Shown in pieces: positions 42,698 through 51,996 of a DNA stretch of 64,000 bases. The notes under the pieces were generated by a model, which had not been told where the DNA came from, did no database searches, and was given only the letters and a program-made list of their open reading frames with translations. Position numbers and translations under genes: made by a program. Positions within the stretch are counted from its first letter, which is position 1. Every line of letters begins with the position of its first letter. Source of the DNA: Alphaproteobacteria bacterium UBA6376 (GTDB lineage: Bacteria; Pseudomonadota; Alphaproteobacteria; Rs-D84); the NCBI GenBank assembly GCA_002437665.1, contig DJQW01000001.1:124001-188000 (forward strand), read 5' to 3'.

Positions 42698-45001
42698 ATG
42701 AAATGGACATTTGATTGGTTACAAGATTATTTGAAAACAAGCGCATCTGCCCAAGATGTGGCAGATACCCTGACCCGCACAGGGCTGGAGGTCGAAGATT
42801 TAATAATTCCAACCGCGCCTGTTGCGGCGCGCATTATTAAATGCGATGCCATGCCGGACAGCGATCATCTGCATATATTACAGGTTGACGATGGCGCAGA
42901 CGCGCCACGTCAGGTTGTATGTGGTGCGTCAAACGCGCGCGTGGGACTGATTTCTGCGCTGGCACGCCCAGGGTGCGTTATTCAGGGTCATGAAATCAAG
43001 GCTGGAAAATTGCGCGGTGTGATGTCAAATGGTATGATGTGCAGTGGCGCAGAATTGGGCGTCAACGATGACAACAGTGGTATTATGGAATTGCCCGCGG
43101 ATACTGTTATTGGTGCGCCGGTGATGGATATGCCAACTGTATTTGATGCGGGTATTACACCAAACCGTCCAGATTATCTGGCGGTGCGCGGGGTTGCGCG
43201 TGATTTGGCGGCCGCGGGTATTGGTGAATATATCGCGCCACATGATGAAACACTGGAATTGAAACAGACATCACGTAATGTGATTATTAAAACGGACAAA
43301 TGTCCTGTGTACCAGTTCTGTGAAATTTCAAATATCACGGTGCGGCAATCGGACAAAAAAATTGCCACCCGTTTGGCGGCGATTGGTATCAATCCGAAAA
43401 ACGCGCCAATCGATGCAACAAACTATATCTGTTATGATATGGCACAACCAATGCATTGCTTTGACGCTGATGCGGTTCATGGCAACATCATTGTGCGTAT
43501 GGCGGAAAACGGTGAAAAGTTCACAGACCTGTTTGGTCACGAACACGAATTGACCGAAAATGATATGGTTATCACCGATAACGATGGAATCTTGGCATTG
43601 GCGGGTGTAATTGGTGGTGCGCGTGGCGCAACAACCGATGCAACCAAAAATGTTATTTTGGAAAGTGCGTATTTTAATCCGGTATCTGTGCGTAAATCGG
43701 CAAAACGTATTGGCACATCAACCGATGCATCATATCGCTATGAACGCGGTATCGATCCAACGATTACTGGCATTGCGCTGGCACGTGCGGCACGTATTAT
43801 TATGGACGCATGTGGTGGCGAAATCACTGGCGTTGGCATTGCGGGTAAAATCCCAGATTGCGCGCACGAAATCAAATATTCACCGAACTTATTCTTGGCC
43901 AAGACGGGTATTGATATGCCGGCGGAAACCCAGCGTGAAATATTTGAACAGTTGGGATTCAAGGTTTCAGTGTCTGGCAATACGTGGAAAATTACGCCAC
44001 GTGCCGCGCGCGTTGATATCACAATCCCAGAAAATCTGGTTGCAGAATTGTTGCGCATATACGGCTATGATAAATTGGCGGCGGCATCAACACACACACC
44101 AACGGCGGCGGCAGTACATAATGATTTTTACCTGAATACAAAATCAGAATTGGCTGCACGTGGCTTGTACGAGGCGAAATCATTCGGATTCGGTAATTCA
44201 CGTGTTGAAAAATTGCTGTCTGATAAACCGTCGGTCACGGTTGCAAATCCAATTATTGCCGATATGGACACGGTGCGTAATTCATTGTTGGGTAATCTGT
44301 TACAGTTTATTGCAAATAATGAAAAGCGTGGCTATGCGGATTTGGCAATGTTTGAATTGGGCACGGTGTTTGATGGCGATACGCCGAATGCACAACATAC
44401 CCAAATTTGCATTGTGCGCACCGGCGCAAACGGGCCACGTCACTGGTCGGGCCGCAATCGCGCATATGATATCTATGATGTCAAGGCGGACTTGATTGCA
44501 CTGATGCATGGCCAACGTTTCACGGTTTCAACCGAAAACGCACCACAATGGGCGCATCCATTCAGATACGGCGCAATTTATCAGGGTAAAAAGAAAATCG
44601 CCGAATTTGGTGAATTGTCGCCAATGGTTGCCCGCGCGTTGAAAATCAAGACAAACGTCATGGTGGCGATTGTTGACGATGTTGCAAACCTGCCCGCGCC
44701 CCGCAAACAGCGCGAGGTTCAGTTGTCCGATTTCCAACCGATATCACGCGATTTTGCATTTATTGTTGATGGCGATACGCCGGCTGAAAAATTGGTTTCG
44801 GCTGCGCGCAGTGCGGACAAGCGTATTACTGATGCGGTTGTGTTCGATGCGTTTAATATGCCAGACGGCAATAAATCGATTGCGATTGCAATTACAATCG
44901 TGCCAACCGACAATATGTCAGATGCAGATTTGATTGCATTGCAAAATGCGGTCATAAAAAATGTCGAAACCGCGTGTAATGCACGCATTCGCGATAAATA
45001 A
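42698..45001 (+). CDS. pheT: Phenylalanine-tRNA ligase beta subunit
   Basis: A 767-residue partner of PheS. Domains in order: EMAP-type tRNA-binding domain (about 40-150, CDAMPDSDHLHILQVDDG), B3/B4 editing domain, B5 domain, catalytic-like core and C-terminal FDX-ACB anticodon-binding domain (about 675-767, SDFQPISRDFAFIVDG). Length is normal. A strong terminator directly follows the stop. Confidence 0.96.
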   Translation: MKWTFDWLQDYLKTSASAQDVADTLTRTGLEVEDLIIPTAPVAARIIKCDAMPDSDHLHILQVDDGADAPRQVVCGASNARVGLISALARPGCVIQGHEIKAGKLRGVMSNGMMCSGAELGVNDDNSGIMELPADTVIGAPVMDMPTVFDAGITPNRPDYLAVRGVARDLAAAGIGEYIAPHDETLELKQTSRNVIIKTDKCPVYQFCEISNITVRQSDKKIATRLAAIGINPKNAPIDATNYICYDMAQPMHCFDADAVHGNIIVRMAENGEKFTDLFGHEHELTENDMVITDNDGILALAGVIGGARGATTDATKNVILESAYFNPVSVRKSAKRIGTSTDASYRYERGIDPTITGIALARAARIIMDACGGEITGVGIAGKIPDCAHEIKYSPNLFLAKTGIDMPAETQREIFEQLGFKVSVSGNTWKITPRAARVDITIPENLVAELLRIYGYDKLAAASTHTPTAAAVHNDFYLNTKSELAARGLYEAKSFGFGNSRVEKLLSDKPSVTVANPIIADMDTVRNSLLGNLLQFIANNEKRGYADLAMFELGTVFDGDTPNAQHTQICIVRTGANGPRHWSGRNRAYDIYDVKADLIALMHGQRFTVSTENAPQWAHPFRYGAIYQGKKKIAEFGELSPMVARALKIKTNVMVAIVDDVANLPAPRKQREVQLSDFQPISRDFAFIVDGDTPAEKLVSAARSADKRITDAVVFDAFNMPDGNKSIAIAITIVPTDNMSDADLIALQNAVIKNVETACNARIRDK

Positions 45002-45002
45002 A

Positions 45003-45032
45003 AAAAAGGCCGGCATTTGCCGGCCTTTTTTT
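45003..45032. terminator. Bidirectional terminator
   Basis: AGGCCGGC-ATTT-GCCGGCCT flanked by A- and T-runs, between converging pheT and nth. Confidence 0.9.
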
Positions 45033-45039
45033 ATGTTTT

Positions 45040-45696
45040 TTATATCGTTTTATCGGGCGCATTGCAAATGTTTGCAACTGGACATTCGGCGCATTTTGGA
45101 CGCAGCGCGCGACATGTGTACCGCCCGTGCATAACCATCACGTGATTTACGATTGCGTGATATTTTTTTGGAATTATTTTTAACAGTTCTTGTTCAACCT
45201 TGTCCGGTGTATTTGCGTCCACCCCAACCCACCCATATCGATGTGCATTGCGGAAAACATGCGTATCAACACCAATGTTTGGCGCACCCCACAGTACGTT
45301 CATAACAACATTTGCGGTCTTTTGCCCAATGCCTGATAATTTCATCAGTTCATCGCGATTATGAAACTTTTCCGGAAATTTATAGTCCGCATCGTCATTA
45401 CCATCGTATTCCATCAACTGGGTCGCCAGACGAATAATACTGGTTGCCTTGTTGTTGAAAAAAGAGATAACGCGTATATGCTGTTTTAACCCGTCCAGCC
45501 CCAGTGCAATCATTTTGGCCGGCGTTGGTGCAATGGCAAAGAGTTGGGGCGTAACCTCGTTCACCTTTTTATCGGTCGCCTGTGCCGACAATATTACCGC
45601 CACCGCAAATGTAAATTCATTCACAGAATACAATTCCGAACGAATGTCCATATTCAGACATTTTGGTACGGCGGTAAAATATTGTGTCGGCGTCAT
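45040..45696 (-). CDS. nth: Endonuclease III
   Basis: DNA glycosylase and AP lyase for oxidised pyrimidines. The 218-residue protein has the helix-hairpin-helix LSGIGQKTA with catalytic K126, catalytic D144 (VDTHVFR), and the Fe-S cluster ligands C195, C202, C205 and C211 with the standard 6-2-5 spacing. It starts 1 bp after the ileS stop and ends at a bidirectional terminator. Confidence 0.96.
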   Translation of the reverse strand: MTPTQYFTAVPKCLNMDIRSELYSVNEFTFAVAVILSAQATDKKVNEVTPQLFAIAPTPAKMIALGLDGLKQHIRVISFFNNKATSIIRLATQLMEYDGNDDADYKFPEKFHNRDELMKLSGIGQKTANVVMNVLWGAPNIGVDTHVFRNAHRYGWVGVDANTPDKVEQELLKIIPKKYHAIVNHVMVMHGRYTCRALRPKCAECPVANICNAPDKTI

Positions 45697-45697
45697 C

Positions 45698-48600
45698 TTA
45701 TGCCTTTTTTATACCGATGGAGAGTTGGTAACCTTCAATCTCGGTCTCGTATTCGCCATCGCCATATGACATATCAACAATCAATGCGTCGGACATAATG
45801 CGCGCGCGGTGTTGTTCTATCGCCGCCGCCAATGCCGGTGCGGCACTGTATGTCAGTTTGATTCTGTCCGATACGTCCAGACCCGCGGTCTTGCGCATAT
45901 CTTGGATAAAGCGCAATGCGTCGTTGGCCAACCCTTCGGCAACCAATTCAGCGTTGATTTCGGTATCCAGTACAACCACGGCTGTGTTGTCCGGCAATGC
46001 CGCGCCTGTGATACCATCACGCACCGTCAGACGATTTTCAAATTCATCTGGGTTCAGGGCGTGTTCCGCCACAATCAGTTTGTCACCCATAAATTCATAT
46101 TTGCCCTGCTTTACCGCTGGAATAATTTCGCGCAATGCGCCACCCAGACGTGCGCCAATCTTTGGCGTAATCAGGTAAATAAAACTGTCGGCAACATCAC
46201 TGATATTTGGCGTGAAATCGACGTGTTTCACATTCAGTTCATCGGCAATAATGTCTGCATATGCATGCAGGTCACCGCCCGCAATCGTGATTTTGGCCAG
46301 CGGCAAACGATTGCGCAGTTTGTATTGTTCGCGCAACTGTTTCCCAACAGATACAACCGATTGCACGTGACGCATATCAGATACGATTTTTTCGTCTGCA
46401 TCCGCCGCCACAGGGAACGATTCCAAATGTACGGATTCTGCCCCAGTCAGGTTTTTATAGATATATTCACTGATAAATGGTGCGAATGGTGCAAGGCACT
46501 TGCACAGCGTCACCAACACGTAATGCAACGTGTTAAACGCATCGGTATCTTCGTCCCAGAAACGTGCACGTGAACGACGAATGTACCAGTTATTCAATAC
46601 GTCCAAGAAACGTACAAATTCCTTGATTGCAACGTCTGGTTTGTATTCATCCAATGCCGTGCCAACAACGCGAATCAGTTCGTTTAATTCGGCAACAATG
46701 TATTTGTCCAATACATTGTCTGTGCTGTAATTGCACGTTGCAACAACGTTGCCGGCATTGGCATACAATGTAAAGAAATGATATGCATTCCACAGTGGTG
46801 TTAGTATTGTTTTCGTTGCATCACTGAATACCTTGCCCGCCATATCAATGGACACTGGTTCTGCCTTCATAAACCCAGACCCCAGTATGAACAAACGCAC
46901 GGCGTCTGCGCCCGATTGTTCAATCTGTTCTTCGGGGTTCACAAAATTACCAACGGACTTTGACAGTTTCTTTTTATGTTCATCGACAATCATACCGTTT
47001 GCCGAAACCGTACGAAATGCGGGGGCATCAAACAGCGCGGTTGCCATCACCATCAATGAATAGAACCAACCACGGGTCTGATCTTGCCCTTCGATAATAT
47101 AATCTGCTGGGAAAGTGGCCGCGAATTTGTCGGCGTTTTCAAATGGGTAATGCAATGATGCAAATGGCATAGAACCCGATTCAACCCAACAATCCAAAAC
47201 GTCAGGAATACGTTTCCAACCGTCTTTTTCCAACGCGTCCAATGTTGGCCGATGCAGGTCGTTGATTTTCACACCGAAAAATTCTTCGATTTCGGCGATT
47301 GAGCCAAATATCTTGTATTCGCCATCACGTGTCCAAATCGGCAGTGGTGTTCCCCAGAAACGATTACGGGAAATAGACCATGGGCGCGCCCCCTCAATCC
47401 ACGTCAAGAAACGATCGCCCGCCGATGTCCATTTGGTCTGGGTCTTGGTGATTTCAACCAAACGTTCGCGAATTTTTGGCACATCGATATACCAAGAATC
47501 AGTTGCACGATAAATCAACTTTTCCTTGCTGCGTGGGCCATATGGGTACGAATGACGATGTTGTTCTTTCTTGACCAAATGACCATTTTCGCGCAGGTAC
47601 GTCATAATCTTTGGATTGGCTTCAAAAATATTTTCACCCGCCCAGTCACGTACATCGGATGTATAATTACCATAATCGTCAACGTTCAAGATTACTGGGA
47701 ATTTCGCATCAACGTTTTTGGCCGCCCAAAAGTCGTCTTCGCCGTATGCGGGTGCGATATGCACGATACCCGTACCATCGCCATCGGAAACATAGTCCGC
47801 TGGGATTACCTGATATAACAAATCAGATGTGCCGGCATAGTAATCAAACAACGGTGTGTATTTTAATCCAACCAAATCGCGACCAAACAGTTCGCCAACC
47901 TGTGTTGCGTTTGCAAATTGCTTTTCATACGCCTTTAATCTGGATTCTGCAATGACATAAACCGTGCCATCAGCATCCTGCATGCGCAGGTATTTCATAT
48001 CTGGATTTACCGCCAACGCACTGTTCGCTGGCAATGTCCATGGCGTTGTTGTCCATGCAATCGCGCGATCGCCATTTTCCAATTCAAACCACACGGTGAT
48101 TGCATCGTCGGTGACATCTTGGTATTCACTTGACGCCTCTGAATTAGACAGAACAGTACCCAATTTCCAATCAAATGGATTTACACGATAATCTTTGTAC
48201 AGCAACCCCTTGTTATGCAGTTCTTTGATTGCCCACATAACGGATTCCATGTAATTCTTGTCCATGGTGCGATACCCATACCCGTCGCCACCATCAACCC
48301 AACGACCAATACGTTCAATAAATTTCAACCATTCGGTGGAATACGTCATAACGTCCGCGCGACACATATCACAGAACGCGGCAATACCATCGGTTGCAAC
48401 GATATCTTTGGCCTGACGATGTTGCTTTTTTTCAACCGAAGATTCCGCCGGTAAACCGTGGCAATCCCAGCCCAATTCGCGCACAACGTGACGCCCGCGC
48501 ATTGTCTGGTAACGCGAAATCATATCTTTGACCGCGGATACGCCCAAATGTCCCCAGTGTGGCAAACCATTTGCAAACGGTGGCCCGTCATAGAATGAAA

Positions 48601-48724
48601 ATGGGTGACCCAGTTTTGTCTGGTTCAACGATTTATGAAAAGTATCGTCGTTGCGCCAAAATTCCAGAACTTGGTGTTCCAGCGCGGTAAAATCAGCACG
48701 TGGATCGGTCTTTGGGTATGCCAT
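45698..48724 (-). CDS. ileS: Isoleucine-tRNA ligase, type 2-like
   Basis: Charges tRNA-Ile. The 1008 residues contain the HIGH motif as HWGH (56-59, PFANGLPHWGHL), the CP1 editing domain (WTTTPWTLPANSA) and KLSKS (about residue 610) as the KMSKS motif. HWGH, the long C-terminus without a zinc finger, and the general length match the eukaryote-like IleS2 class; that class is often insensitive to mupirocin. It has an AGAGGA ribosome site and is controlled by an upstream leader with an isoleucine-rich peptide. Confidence 0.95.
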   Translation of the reverse strand: MAYPKTDPRADFTALEHQVLEFWRNDDTFHKSLNQTKLGHPFSFYDGPPFANGLPHWGHLGVSAVKDMISRYQTMRGRHVVRELGWDCHGLPAESSVEKKQHRQAKDIVATDGIAAFCDMCRADVMTYSTEWLKFIERIGRWVDGGDGYGYRTMDKNYMESVMWAIKELHNKGLLYKDYRVNPFDWKLGTVLSNSEASSEYQDVTDDAITVWFELENGDRAIAWTTTPWTLPANSALAVNPDMKYLRMQDADGTVYVIAESRLKAYEKQFANATQVGELFGRDLVGLKYTPLFDYYAGTSDLLYQVIPADYVSDGDGTGIVHIAPAYGEDDFWAAKNVDAKFPVILNVDDYGNYTSDVRDWAGENIFEANPKIMTYLRENGHLVKKEQHRHSYPYGPRSKEKLIYRATDSWYIDVPKIRERLVEITKTQTKWTSAGDRFLTWIEGARPWSISRNRFWGTPLPIWTRDGEYKIFGSIAEIEEFFGVKINDLHRPTLDALEKDGWKRIPDVLDCWVESGSMPFASLHYPFENADKFAATFPADYIIEGQDQTRGWFYSLMVMATALFDAPAFRTVSANGMIVDEHKKKLSKSVGNFVNPEEQIEQSGADAVRLFILGSGFMKAEPVSIDMAGKVFSDATKTILTPLWNAYHFFTLYANAGNVVATCNYSTDNVLDKYIVAELNELIRVVGTALDEYKPDVAIKEFVRFLDVLNNWYIRRSRARFWDEDTDAFNTLHYVLVTLCKCLAPFAPFISEYIYKNLTGAESVHLESFPVAADADEKIVSDMRHVQSVVSVGKQLREQYKLRNRLPLAKITIAGGDLHAYADIIADELNVKHVDFTPNISDVADSFIYLITPKIGARLGGALREIIPAVKQGKYEFMGDKLIVAEHALNPDEFENRLTVRDGITGAALPDNTAVVVLDTEINAELVAEGLANDALRFIQDMRKTAGLDVSDRIKLTYSAAPALAAAIEQHRARIMSDALIVDMSYGDGEYETEIEGYQLSIGIKKA

Positions 48725-48760
48725 GTTTTGTGTCCTCTTTTGTCTTGTTTTACCCTTATT

Positions 48761-48806
48761 AAAAAAAACAGGCGCATATGCGCCCCAGCCACCGCCAAAG
48801 GCGCAG
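48761..48806 (-). promoter_or_regulatory. ileS attenuator: terminator with alternative pairing
   Basis: On the minus strand GGCGC-ATAT-GCGCC (48771-48784) is followed by TG and eight T residues: an intrinsic terminator 37 bp before the ileS start. Just upstream a CAC-TG-CGCC-TTT-GGCG-GTG hairpin can form, and its TGCGCC can instead pair with GGCGCA of the terminator. These exclusive structures, plus the leader peptide, are those of transcription attenuation. Confidence 0.75.
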
Positions 48807-48813
48807 TGCCGGT

Positions 48814-48846
48814 TTATTTAATAATAATTATTGCTGTCTGTTTCAT
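48814..48846 (-). CDS. ileS leader peptide MKQTAIIIIK
   Basis: A 10-codon frame with four consecutive isoleucine codons (ATA ATT ATT ATT), ending 8 bp before the hairpins of the attenuator and 90 bp before ileS. A run of codons for the amino acid that the downstream enzyme uses is the classical sign of ribosome-mediated attenuation: shortage of charged tRNA-Ile would stall the ribosome and favour antitermination. There is no Shine-Dalgarno; the predicted promoter puts the RNA 5' end about 3 nt before the ATG, so translation is probably leaderless. Confidence 0.75.
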   Translation of the reverse strand: MKQTAIIIIK

Positions 48847-48855
48847 CACGGACAA

Positions 48856-48884
48856 TTTATACAATGATTTTGCCAGAAAATCAA
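48856..48884 (-). promoter_or_regulatory. Predicted ileS promoter
   Basis: TTGATT (48879-48884) and TATAAA (48856-48861), 17 bp apart on the minus strand, 9 bp before the leader peptide. Confidence 0.65.
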
Positions 48885-48889
48885 CATGT

Positions 48890-48917
48890 TTGTGTACGCC
48901 GCATATTGTGATATAAT
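48890..48917 (+). promoter_or_regulatory. Predicted promoter for gene at 48947
   Basis: TTGTGT (48890-48895) and TATAAT (48912-48917), spacer 16 bp, divergent from the ileS promoter. Confidence 0.6.
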
Positions 48918-48946
48918 TATATTGATATGAACCAAAGGATTTAATA

Positions 48947-49381
48947 ATGGCAGCAAATAAATTTTCAGATGCCGAACAGCGTCTGTTGATAAAACACCTG
49001 CAACGTTCTGGCGCACGCGCGATAAAGGACTTGGTGAACAAATATACGGACAATTTGACGTTTATAGAGTCCAATCCACAATATGGTTGGGAATTGATGG
49101 GCATCGTGACCCCACAACATGTTATTATGTTAAACGGCGCGACGGGTGATATCTATGTCGAAGAAAACACGGAAAAGTGGCGTTTTAACCGTAACAAGAA
49201 CAAACAGTGGTATCGTGTGGGCTATACCCGCCCATTGGACATCGTCGCAACAATCCCGTATGATGACATTGTTTATATCATGAACTGGGCCCAGAAAAAG
49301 CAGCAGAATTATAACGCCCGTATGGCCAAAGCGGCTGATAAAACACGTGGTGCAAAGAAATTGCCCCAGCATACACGATAA
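48947..49381 (+). CDS. Hypothetical protein, 144 aa
   Basis: A soluble, basic protein of unknown function. The N-terminal part looks helical (FSDAEQRLLIKHLQRSGARA), the middle is beta-rich (VIMLNGATGDIYVEENTEKW), and the Lys/Gln-rich end is probably disordered. Its AAAGGATTTA ribosome site and promoter are good, so it is a real gene. It stands alone between ileS and a terminator. Confidence 0.7.
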   Translation: MAANKFSDAEQRLLIKHLQRSGARAIKDLVNKYTDNLTFIESNPQYGWELMGIVTPQHVIMLNGATGDIYVEENTEKWRFNRNKNKQWYRVGYTRPLDIVATIPYDDIVYIMNWAQKKQQNYNARMAKAADKTRGAKKLPQHTR

Positions 49382-49385
49382 AATA

Positions 49386-49413
49386 AAAGCCGCGATAAAA
49401 ATCGCGGTTTTTA
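49386..49413. terminator. Terminator after gene at 48947
   Basis: CCGCGAT-AAAA-ATCGCGG with A- and T-runs on both sides; it can also end transcription of the convergent tRNA-Thr. Confidence 0.85.
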
Positions 49414-49417
49414 ATTC

Positions 49418-49493
49418 TGGTGCCGGTGATAGGACTTGAACCTACGACCCCCTCATTACGAATGAGATGCTCTACCAGCTGAGCTACACCGGC
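49418..49493 (-). tRNA. tRNA-Thr (CGT)
   Basis: 76 nt including CCA. Acceptor GCCGGTG/CACCGGC, anticodon arm CTCA-TTCGTAA-TGAG giving anticodon CGT, and T-arm with GGTTCAAGTCC. Confidence 0.95.
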
Positions 49494-49588
49494 ACGGCGT
49501 GCATAATCATAGTATATGTAAAAACTAATTTCCACATTTTATTTTTATTGTTGCACATTTCTGCGTTTACTGGGGTAACAGAAGTACA

Positions 49589-49617
49589 AAAAACACCGGC
49601 ATTTGCCGGTGTTTTTT
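49589..49617 (-). terminator. Terminator of the mnmG operon
   Basis: ACACCGGC-AAAT-GCCGGTGT followed on the minus strand by six T residues; it touches the mnmG stop. Confidence 0.9.
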
Positions 49618-51259
49618 AACATTTTATTTTGCGCATTACAACCATTATACCCGCCGGTGTCATCCCAGGGATTCGTGACAACGCGGCAATGTTTTCTGGG
49701 CGTGCCGCGGTCAATTTTTCAACCAATTCATTGGTCAGCCCCGGCATATTTGTGTAATCGATATCACGTGGAATCTTTAATTCCATATCACGACGCACGG
49801 ACGCAATTTCGCGCGCGTTGCGTGCAATATACCCCGCATAGAATTTGTCGTTTTCATCAATTTCCGTCGCATGCAACGCCATTTTCTCGTCGCGCAACGC
49901 GGGCGTAATCAGACCGCACCCCACCGCCATATCACCCAAACGCGCAATCGCATTGTCCGCGCGCAGGTTTAATCGATATTCCGCGCGTGACGAAAACATA
50001 CGATATGGCTCGTCAACACCCAATGTGGTAATGTCGTCAATCAATACACCAATCATCGCGTTTGTGCGATTCAAATCCAACCGCGGCGCATCCAGTGCAA
50101 ATGCCGCGGCGTTTGCGCCGGCAACGATACCTTGGGCGGCGGCCTCTTCATAGCCCGATGTGCCATTGATTTGTCCGGCAAAGAATACGCCAGATATGTC
50201 GCGTGATTCCAAATTACTGTTCAGTGCGCGCGCATCAATCGCGTCATATTCAATCGCGTACCCATAACGCGCCACACGCGCGTTTTCCAACCCCGGAATC
50301 GTGCGAATCCACATGTCTTGGATGGCGGCACCAAAACTGGTCGAAATGCCGTTTGGGTAAATTAAATCACTGTCCAGACCTTCGGGCTCTAAAAATACAT
50401 GGTGCGACGTGTGGTCTGGAAAACGCATAACCTTGTCTTCCAAACTGGGGCAATAACGCGGGCCCGTGCCACGAATGTCACCATTGTACATTGGGGCATT
50501 GGCGATATTGTCGCGAATTATTCGATGCGTTTGTTCGGTTGTATGTGTGATATAGCATACCGCGGAATAATTATTGTCCGCATTCGGCGCAGAAAACCAA
50601 TCGTGCGGTGTGTCGCCCGCCTGTAATTCACATACGGAAAAATCAATACTGTCACGATAAATACGCGCCGGTGTTCCTGTTTTTAGGCGTAATAAATTAA
50701 AACCGTTTTCACGTAACACGCCCGATATAACCGTATCGTTTTCTTGGTACGTGCCATCATCTTGCAGACGGCCTGACGCAATCTTTTCTGTGCCACGCGT
50801 GACCAGACCCCCTAAAAACGTCCCAGTGGTCAGCACGATTGCGCGCGCCGAATATGCGCCATTTACAACCTTGTTCGGCAAATCCAGTGATGTAACCTTT
50901 TCAAATTGGACAGAAAGGTTCGGCAATTCCCCCAGAATTTTTACAACCGCATTGTGATACAGCGTGCGGTCAATCTGGGCACGCAATGCGCGCGTCGCCG
51001 CACCATGCGATGCATTCAGGGTTCTGAAATGAATCCCCGCCGCATCCGCTGCGCGTGGCATAACGCCGCCCATTGCATCAATTTCCGCAACCATTTGCGA
51101 TTTGCCAGGGCCACCGATACTGGGGTTGCACGACATTGCACCCAAATCGGTTTCGCGTTGCGTCATCAGCAATGTGCGCGCACCACGGCGTGCCGCGGCC
51201 GCGGCCGCTTCTACACCGGCATGTCCCCCACCAATAATGATTACATCAAATTCGGTCAT
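49616..51259 (-). CDS. mnmG: tRNA uridine-modification enzyme MnmG
   Basis: FAD protein that with MnmE installs the 5-carboxymethylaminomethyl group on wobble uridine of several tRNAs. The dinucleotide site GGGHAGVEAA lies at the start; CNPSIGGPGKS, LTTGTFLGG and GVFFAGQINGTSGYEEAAAQG are all MnmG blocks. At 547 residues it lacks about 70 residues of the usual C-terminal helical region. It starts 3 bp after fabG and is the last gene of fabD-fabG-mnmG. Confidence 0.93.
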   Translation of the reverse strand: MTEFDVIIIGGGHAGVEAAAAAARRGARTLLMTQRETDLGAMSCNPSIGGPGKSQMVAEIDAMGGVMPRAADAAGIHFRTLNASHGAATRALRAQIDRTLYHNAVVKILGELPNLSVQFEKVTSLDLPNKVVNGAYSARAIVLTTGTFLGGLVTRGTEKIASGRLQDDGTYQENDTVISGVLRENGFNLLRLKTGTPARIYRDSIDFSVCELQAGDTPHDWFSAPNADNNYSAVCYITHTTEQTHRIIRDNIANAPMYNGDIRGTGPRYCPSLEDKVMRFPDHTSHHVFLEPEGLDSDLIYPNGISTSFGAAIQDMWIRTIPGLENARVARYGYAIEYDAIDARALNSNLESRDISGVFFAGQINGTSGYEEAAAQGIVAGANAAAFALDAPRLDLNRTNAMIGVLIDDITTLGVDEPYRMFSSRAEYRLNLRADNAIARLGDMAVGCGLITPALRDEKMALHATEIDENDKFYAGYIARNAREIASVRRDMELKIPRDIDYTNMPGLTNELVEKLTAARPENIAALSRIPGMTPAGIMVVMRKIKC

Positions 51260-51262
51260 TTA

Positions 51263-51994
51263 TTAAAAACGCCCCATACCGCCATTGATATTTAATGTCT
51301 GGCCATTGATATATGATGCCTCGACGGACGCCAAGAACACACATGCATTTGCAATGTCGTCTGGTGTGCCAAAACGACCAGCCGGAATTTGCGCCAGATA
51401 TGTTTTCTTTAATTCGTCCGGCAATACATCGGTCATTGGTGTTTGAATAAACCCAGGGGCGATGCAGTTCGCGGTGATGCCGCGCGATGCAACCTCGGCC
51501 GCGATGGATTTGGTCATTGCAATCATACCACCCTTGGATGCGGCATAGTTCGCCTGACCCGCGCCACCGATAACACCGATAATAGACGCCATATTGATAA
51601 TGCGGCCAAAACGATTCTTCATCATTGGCATAATCGCCGCACGGCACATTTTGAAGCATGCACGCAGGTTTGTGTTGATAACATCATCAAACTGTTCGTC
51701 GGACATACGCATCAACAATGTGTCTTTGGTAATACCAGCGTTGTTGACCAAGATGTCGATTTTGCCCGCGGCCTCTATTGTGTTCATAACCAATTCAACC
51801 GCGCCACCGTCCGCCGACAGGTCACATGGCAGTTTAATAAACCCTTCTCCGCCAAATTCAGATTCCAGTTTTGCGATATTGCGTCCCGACACAACAACCG
51901 TTGCGCCAGCATCACGCATTTTGTGTGCGATTGCACCACCAATACCACCTGTTGCACCCGTAATCAGCGCGACGCGCCCTGTTAAGTCAAACAT
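51263..51994 (-). CDS. fabG: 3-oxoacyl-ACP reductase
   Basis: NADPH-dependent short-chain dehydrogenase of fatty acid elongation. The 243 residues have the nucleotide site TGATGGIG (12-19), NNAG (84-87) and the catalytic S137, Y150 and K154 (YAASK). It starts 2 bp after fabD. Confidence 0.95.
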   Translation of the reverse strand: MFDLTGRVALITGATGGIGGAIAHKMRDAGATVVVSGRNIAKLESEFGGEGFIKLPCDLSADGGAVELVMNTIEAAGKIDILVNNAGITKDTLLMRMSDEQFDDVINTNLRACFKMCRAAIMPMMKNRFGRIINMASIIGVIGGAGQANYAASKGGMIAMTKSIAAEVASRGITANCIAPGFIQTPMTDVLPDELKKTYLAQIPAGRFGTPDDIANACVFLASVEASYINGQTLNINGGMGRF

Positions 51995-51996
51995 CT

